Part shown: piece by piece, positions 61,188 through 64,000 of the stretch
How the letters are laid out: every line of letters begins with the position of its first letter
How positions within the stretch are numbered: the first letter of the stretch is position 1
Origin: Azospirillum oryzae
GTDB taxonomy: Bacteria > Pseudomonadota > Alphaproteobacteria > Azospirillales > Azospirillaceae
Direction: 5' to 3'
Length of the DNA: 64,000 bases
Assembly: GCF_900177515.1 (NCBI RefSeq)
Contig: NZ_FXAK01000009.1
Coordinates: 434,001-498,000, forward strand
The notes under the pieces: model-generated
The model's database searches: none
The model's input: only the letters and a program-made list of their open reading frames with translations
Told to the model about the DNA's origin: nothing
Position numbers and translations under genes: made by a program

Positions 61188-62443
61188 CCGTCGTGATGGT
61201 CGCCGTCTTCGGCCTTCTCCTGCTGCTCTCCTTTCCCGTCGGCTATGCGCTGGTCATCAGCTCCGGCGCCGCGGTGATGACGATGGGGTCGGTGCCGACC
61301 GTGATCGCGGTCGTCAAGCTGTTCCAGCCGACCCAGAGCTTCCCGCTGCTGGCGATCCCCTTCTTCATCCTGTCCGGCGCGCTGATGATGAGCGGCACGT
61401 TGGGCCAGAAGCTGGTGCGTTTCGCCGCCGCCCTGGTCGGTCGCTATCCCGGCGGTTTGGCCCAGGTCACCGTCGTTGGCTCCACCATCTTCGGCGGCGT
61501 GTCCGGATCGGCGGTGGCGGAGGCCTCGGCGCTCGGGTCCATGCTGATCCCTTGGCAGAAGCGCGAGGGCTATCCGGCGGCCTTCGGTGCGGCGGCGACT
61601 GCGTCCTCGTCGGTGATCGCCGGGCTGATCCCGCCGTCGATCCCGCTGATCCTCTATGCCGCGGTGTCGAACGCCTCCATCGCCTCGCTGTTCCTGGCAG
61701 GGATCCTGCCGGGCCTGATGCTGGCCGCCGGCATGATGGTGGTGTGCTACGTCAGCGGCCGGGTCCGCAATTTCCCCCTGCTGAAGGGCGAGGGCGGACT
61801 GCGGGCGCTGGGGCAGGCGACGTTCGCCGCCCTGCCGGCGCTGCTGATGCCCGCCTTCATCCTGGTGCTGCTGCGCTTCGGCATCGCCACCCCGACGGAG
61901 GTCAGCGTCGTCGCCGTCGCCTATGCGCTGCTGGTCAGCATCCTGATCTACCGTGACCTGACCTGGAAGCGCATCCATGCCGCCCTGATGGGGACGGTGG
62001 TGACGACGGGCGTCGTCATGCTGGTGATCGCCGCGTCGAACCTCGTCGGCTATGTGCTGATCACCGAAGCGATCCCCAACGCGGTGGCCGGCTATGCTCA
62101 GACCGTGCTGAAGGAGCCGTGGCTGATCATCCTGGCGATGAACCTGATCATGCTGGTGGTCGGCATGTTCCTGGACCTGCCGGCGGCGATCCTGCTGCTG
62201 GGTCCGACCTTCGTCGCCGTCGGCGGCGCCATCGGCATGGACCCGATCCAGCTGGGCATCATGATGGCGGTCAACCTCAGCATCGGCCTGTTCACGCCGC
62301 CCATCGGCACCACGCTGTTCATCTCCGCCGCCATTTCCCGCGAGCCCATCGGCGCCATCGTGCGCGAGCTGTGGCCCTTCTATCTGGTGGCGCTGGTCGT
62401 GCTGGGCCTCGTGTCCTACGTGCCTGCGACCATCCTGTACTGA
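61184..62443 (+). CDS. TRAP transporter large permease (DctM family)
   Basis: 419 residues, about 11-12 membrane segments. FGGVSGSAVAEASALGSMLIP and GLIPPSIPLILYAAVS are hallmark DctM sequences, and VNLSIGLFTPPIGTTLF occurs near the end. It forms the ion-driven channel of this TRAP system. It is the third of three coupled genes; the dehydrogenase gene follows after 46 bases, so import and catabolism are likely in one transcript. Confidence 0.94.
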   Translation: MTVVMVAVFGLLLLLSFPVGYALVISSGAAVMTMGSVPTVIAVVKLFQPTQSFPLLAIPFFILSGALMMSGTLGQKLVRFAAALVGRYPGGLAQVTVVGSTIFGGVSGSAVAEASALGSMLIPWQKREGYPAAFGAAATASSSVIAGLIPPSIPLILYAAVSNASIASLFLAGILPGLMLAAGMMVVCYVSGRVRNFPLLKGEGGLRALGQATFAALPALLMPAFILVLLRFGIATPTEVSVVAVAYALLVSILIYRDLTWKRIHAALMGTVVTTGVVMLVIAASNLVGYVLITEAIPNAVAGYAQTVLKEPWLIILAMNLIMLVVGMFLDLPAAILLLGPTFVAVGGAIGMDPIQLGIMMAVNLSIGLFTPPIGTTLFISAAISREPIGAIVRELWPFYLVALVVLGLVSYVPATILY

Positions 62444-62489
62444 GCCGGCGGCCCCCTAATCTGCCGAGCAATCCAAGGATCAAGATACG

Positions 62490-63392
62490 ATGACGACAGT
62501 CGGTTTCATCGGCCTCGGTTCCATGGGGATGCCCATGGCGCGCAATCTGCTGGCGAAGGGCTTCGCCGTTCAGGGCTTCGATGTGCGGGCCGGGAGTGTC
62601 GGGGTGCTGGAGGGTGCCGGCGGCAAGGGCGCCTCCAGTGCGGCGGCGGCAGCGGCTGGTGCGGACGCACTGGTGCTGATGGTGGTCAATGCTGCCCAGG
62701 CCGACGCCGCGCTCTTCGCCGACGGCGCGCTGGAGGCCCTGCCGGTCGGCGGTTCGGTGATCCTGATGGCGACCTGTCCGCCGGGGGCCGTCGCCGCGCT
62801 GGCCGAACGGGTGGAGGCGGCCGGCCGCCGCTTCGTCGATGCGCCGGTTTCCGGAGGCGTTGTGGGCGCGGTGGCGGGAACGCTGTCGATCATGGCCGCC
62901 GCCGATGCCGCGACAGTGGAGCGGGTGCGTCCGATCCTGGCGGCGATGGGGGACAAGGTCTTCCATGTCGGCGAAAAGCCGGGACAGGGTGCCACGGTCA
63001 AGACCGTCAACCAGCTGCTGTGCGGCGTCCACATCGCCGTGGTGGCGGAGGCCTTTGCGCTGGCCGCCAAGGTCGGGGTCGACCTCGACATCCTGTTGCA
63101 GATCATGAGCGGGTCGTCGGCGTCGAGCTGGATGCTGAAGGACCGCGGCCCGCGCATGTTGGAGGCGGAGCCGGAGATCACCAGCGCGGTGGACATCTTC
63201 GTCAAGGATCTGGGGATCGTGCTGGAGGCCGGGCGCGACGCCAAGGCGGCGCTGCCGCTGGCCGCCGTCGCCCACCAGATGTTCCTCGCAACCTCCGGCC
63301 GTGGCGAAGGGACGATGGACGACAGTCAGGTCATCCGCAGCTATCACGCGATGAACGGCACTACCGGGGGACGGCCCGAGGGGAGGAGATGA
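62490..63392 (+). CDS. 3-hydroxyisobutyrate dehydrogenase-family oxidoreductase
   Basis: 300 residues, beta-hydroxyacid dehydrogenase family (GarR/tartronate semialdehyde reductase, LtnD-like). GFIGLGSMGMPMARNL binds NAD(P); the substrate loop is DAPVSGGVVGAVAGTL; the catalytic Lys171 lies in GATVKTVNQLL. LtnD-type relatives oxidise L-threonate or erythronate, so a four-carbon sugar acid imported by the TRAP system is a plausible substrate. It overlaps the next gene's start region. Confidence 0.92.
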   Translation: MTTVGFIGLGSMGMPMARNLLAKGFAVQGFDVRAGSVGVLEGAGGKGASSAAAAAAGADALVLMVVNAAQADAALFADGALEALPVGGSVILMATCPPGAVAALAERVEAAGRRFVDAPVSGGVVGAVAGTLSIMAAADAATVERVRPILAAMGDKVFHVGEKPGQGATVKTVNQLLCGVHIAVVAEAFALAAKVGVDLDILLQIMSGSSASSWMLKDRGPRMLEAEPEITSAVDIFVKDLGIVLEAGRDAKAALPLAAVAHQMFLATSGRGEGTMDDSQVIRSYHAMNGTTGGRPEGRR

Positions 63393-64000
63393 TGGAGCGG
63401 ATCGTCTTCCTCGATCAGGACACCATGGGGGCGGACATTGCGCTGCGCCGTCCGGACTTGCCACACGAGTGGAGTGAATACGGCCGCACCGCGCCGGGCC
63501 AGATCGTGGAGCGGGCGCGTGGGGCGACCGTCCTGATCGTGAACAAGGTGCCGATCCGGGCCGAGACCCTGGAGCAACTGCCCGACCTGCGTTTCGTCGC
63601 CGTCGCGGCGACCGGAACAGACAATGTCGACGTCGCCGCCTGCCGCGCGCGTGGCGTCGCGGTGTCGAACGTCCGCGCCTATGCCATCCATACAGTGCCG
63701 GAGCATGTCTTCGCCCTGATGCTGGCGCTGCGCCGGTCGCTGCCAGCCTACCGGGAGTCGGTGGCGGCGGGGGCGTGGCAGGCCTGCGGCCAGTTCACCC
63801 TGCTGGACCACCCGATCCGTGACCTGCACGGTTCGACCCTCGGCATCGTCGGGCGCGGCGCCATCGGGCAGGCGGTGGCGACCATCGGCCGCGCCTTCGG
63901 CATGCGCGTGCTGTTCGCCGGCCGAAAGGGGGAGGCGGCTGGCGGACCGGACCATGTGCCGTTCGACGCGGTGCTGGCCGAAAGCGACGTGCTGACCCTG
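63392..64000 (+). CDS. D-2-hydroxyacid dehydrogenase (3' end outside window)
   Basis: 203 codons present, running off the window. DLRFVAVAATGTDNVDVAACRARG, RAYAIHTVPEHVFALMLALRR and the NAD loop GIVGRGAIGQAV place it in the D-isomer 2-hydroxyacid dehydrogenase family, nearest in style to glycerate/hydroxypyruvate reductases. GGGAGGAG favours ATG 63392, overlapping the previous stop; ATG 63389 is also in frame. It is unrelated at the gene level to the enzyme at 37467. It probably completes the region 6 pathway. Confidence 0.9.
   Translation, partial: MERIVFLDQDTMGADIALRRPDLPHEWSEYGRTAPGQIVERARGATVLIVNKVPIRAETLEQLPDLRFVAVAATGTDNVDVAACRARGVAVSNVRAYAIHTVPEHVFALMLALRRSLPAYRESVAAGAWQACGQFTLLDHPIRDLHGSTLGIVGRGAIGQAVATIGRAFGMRVLFAGRKGEAAGGPDHVPFDAVLAESDVLTL

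Overview
The window is a 64 kb stretch of GC-rich DNA with tightly packed operons, many 4-base ATGA or TGATG overlaps, and gene content typical of an alphaproteobacterium. An Azospirillum-like member of the Rhodospirillales, possibly on a large secondary replicon, is my best guess from base composition and gene families alone. I see no rRNA, tRNA, CRISPR array, replication or phage genes. Nearly everything is accessory catabolism: eight LysR-type regulators (one cut by the window edge) and one AraC regulator alternate with transporter and enzyme operons.

Region 1 (1-20549) looks like a furan-acid catabolic locus. The order molybdenum hydroxylase large subunit, FAD subunit, 2Fe-2S subunit, CoA ligase, crotonase matches hmfABCDE of the 2-furoate pathway. 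A UbiD decarboxylase and a UbiX flavin prenyltransferase match the hmfF/hmfG pair that takes 2,5-furandicarboxylate to 2-furoate. A TPP-dependent decarboxylase, an FMN 2-hydroxyacid oxidase, a sodium:solute symporter, an AraC regulator and a complete LivKHMGF-type ABC importer share the locus. The oxidase plus decarboxylase pair is not part of the furan pathway as I know it and is the main candidate for new biochemistry.

Region 2 (20602-31784) has a LysR gene divergent from an apparent operon: NitT/TauT-type ABC ATPase, tandem-domain permease, ACMSD-like amidohydrolase, solute-binding protein, three SDR dehydrogenases, a sugar isomerase-like TIM barrel, a cysteine-dioxygenase-like cupin, a ThuA-like protein and a TauD-like dioxygenase. 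The substrate is unknown. The permease gene carries one in-frame TAG at a position where Glu is expected.

Region 3 (31829-39509, minus strand) is a LysR-controlled sugar-acid-like module: 2-hydroxyacid dehydrogenase, enolase-superfamily dehydratase, maleylacetate reductase-like enzyme, TRAP binding protein and a fused TRAP permease. It ends at a strong hairpin, beyond which lies an amidohydrolase remnant.

Region 4 (39510-48999) mixes insertion-sequence debris (a joined IS6/IS701 relic, an IS5 relic) with a ClC channel, a sulfatase, an MFS transporter and two LysR genes. One palindrome, CATAAC-N6-GTTATG, occurs both in the LysR/MFS divergent promoter and upstream of a truncated FAD-oxidase gene.

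Region 5 (49123-54372) is a possible D-amino-acid or hydroxy-amino-acid module (PLP enzyme, RidA, GNAT, FAD oxidoreductase, aldehyde dehydrogenase). It is followed by a deleted IS3 element with perfect 29-bp ends abutting an IS5 fragment.

Region 6 (55772-64000) has a LysR gene divergent from an SDR, split transketolase, TRAP DctPQM, 3-hydroxyisobutyrate dehydrogenase-like and 2-hydroxyacid dehydrogenase operon that runs off the window. IS relics and truncated genes lie mainly at joints between these modules, which suggests assembly by successive insertion and deletion.
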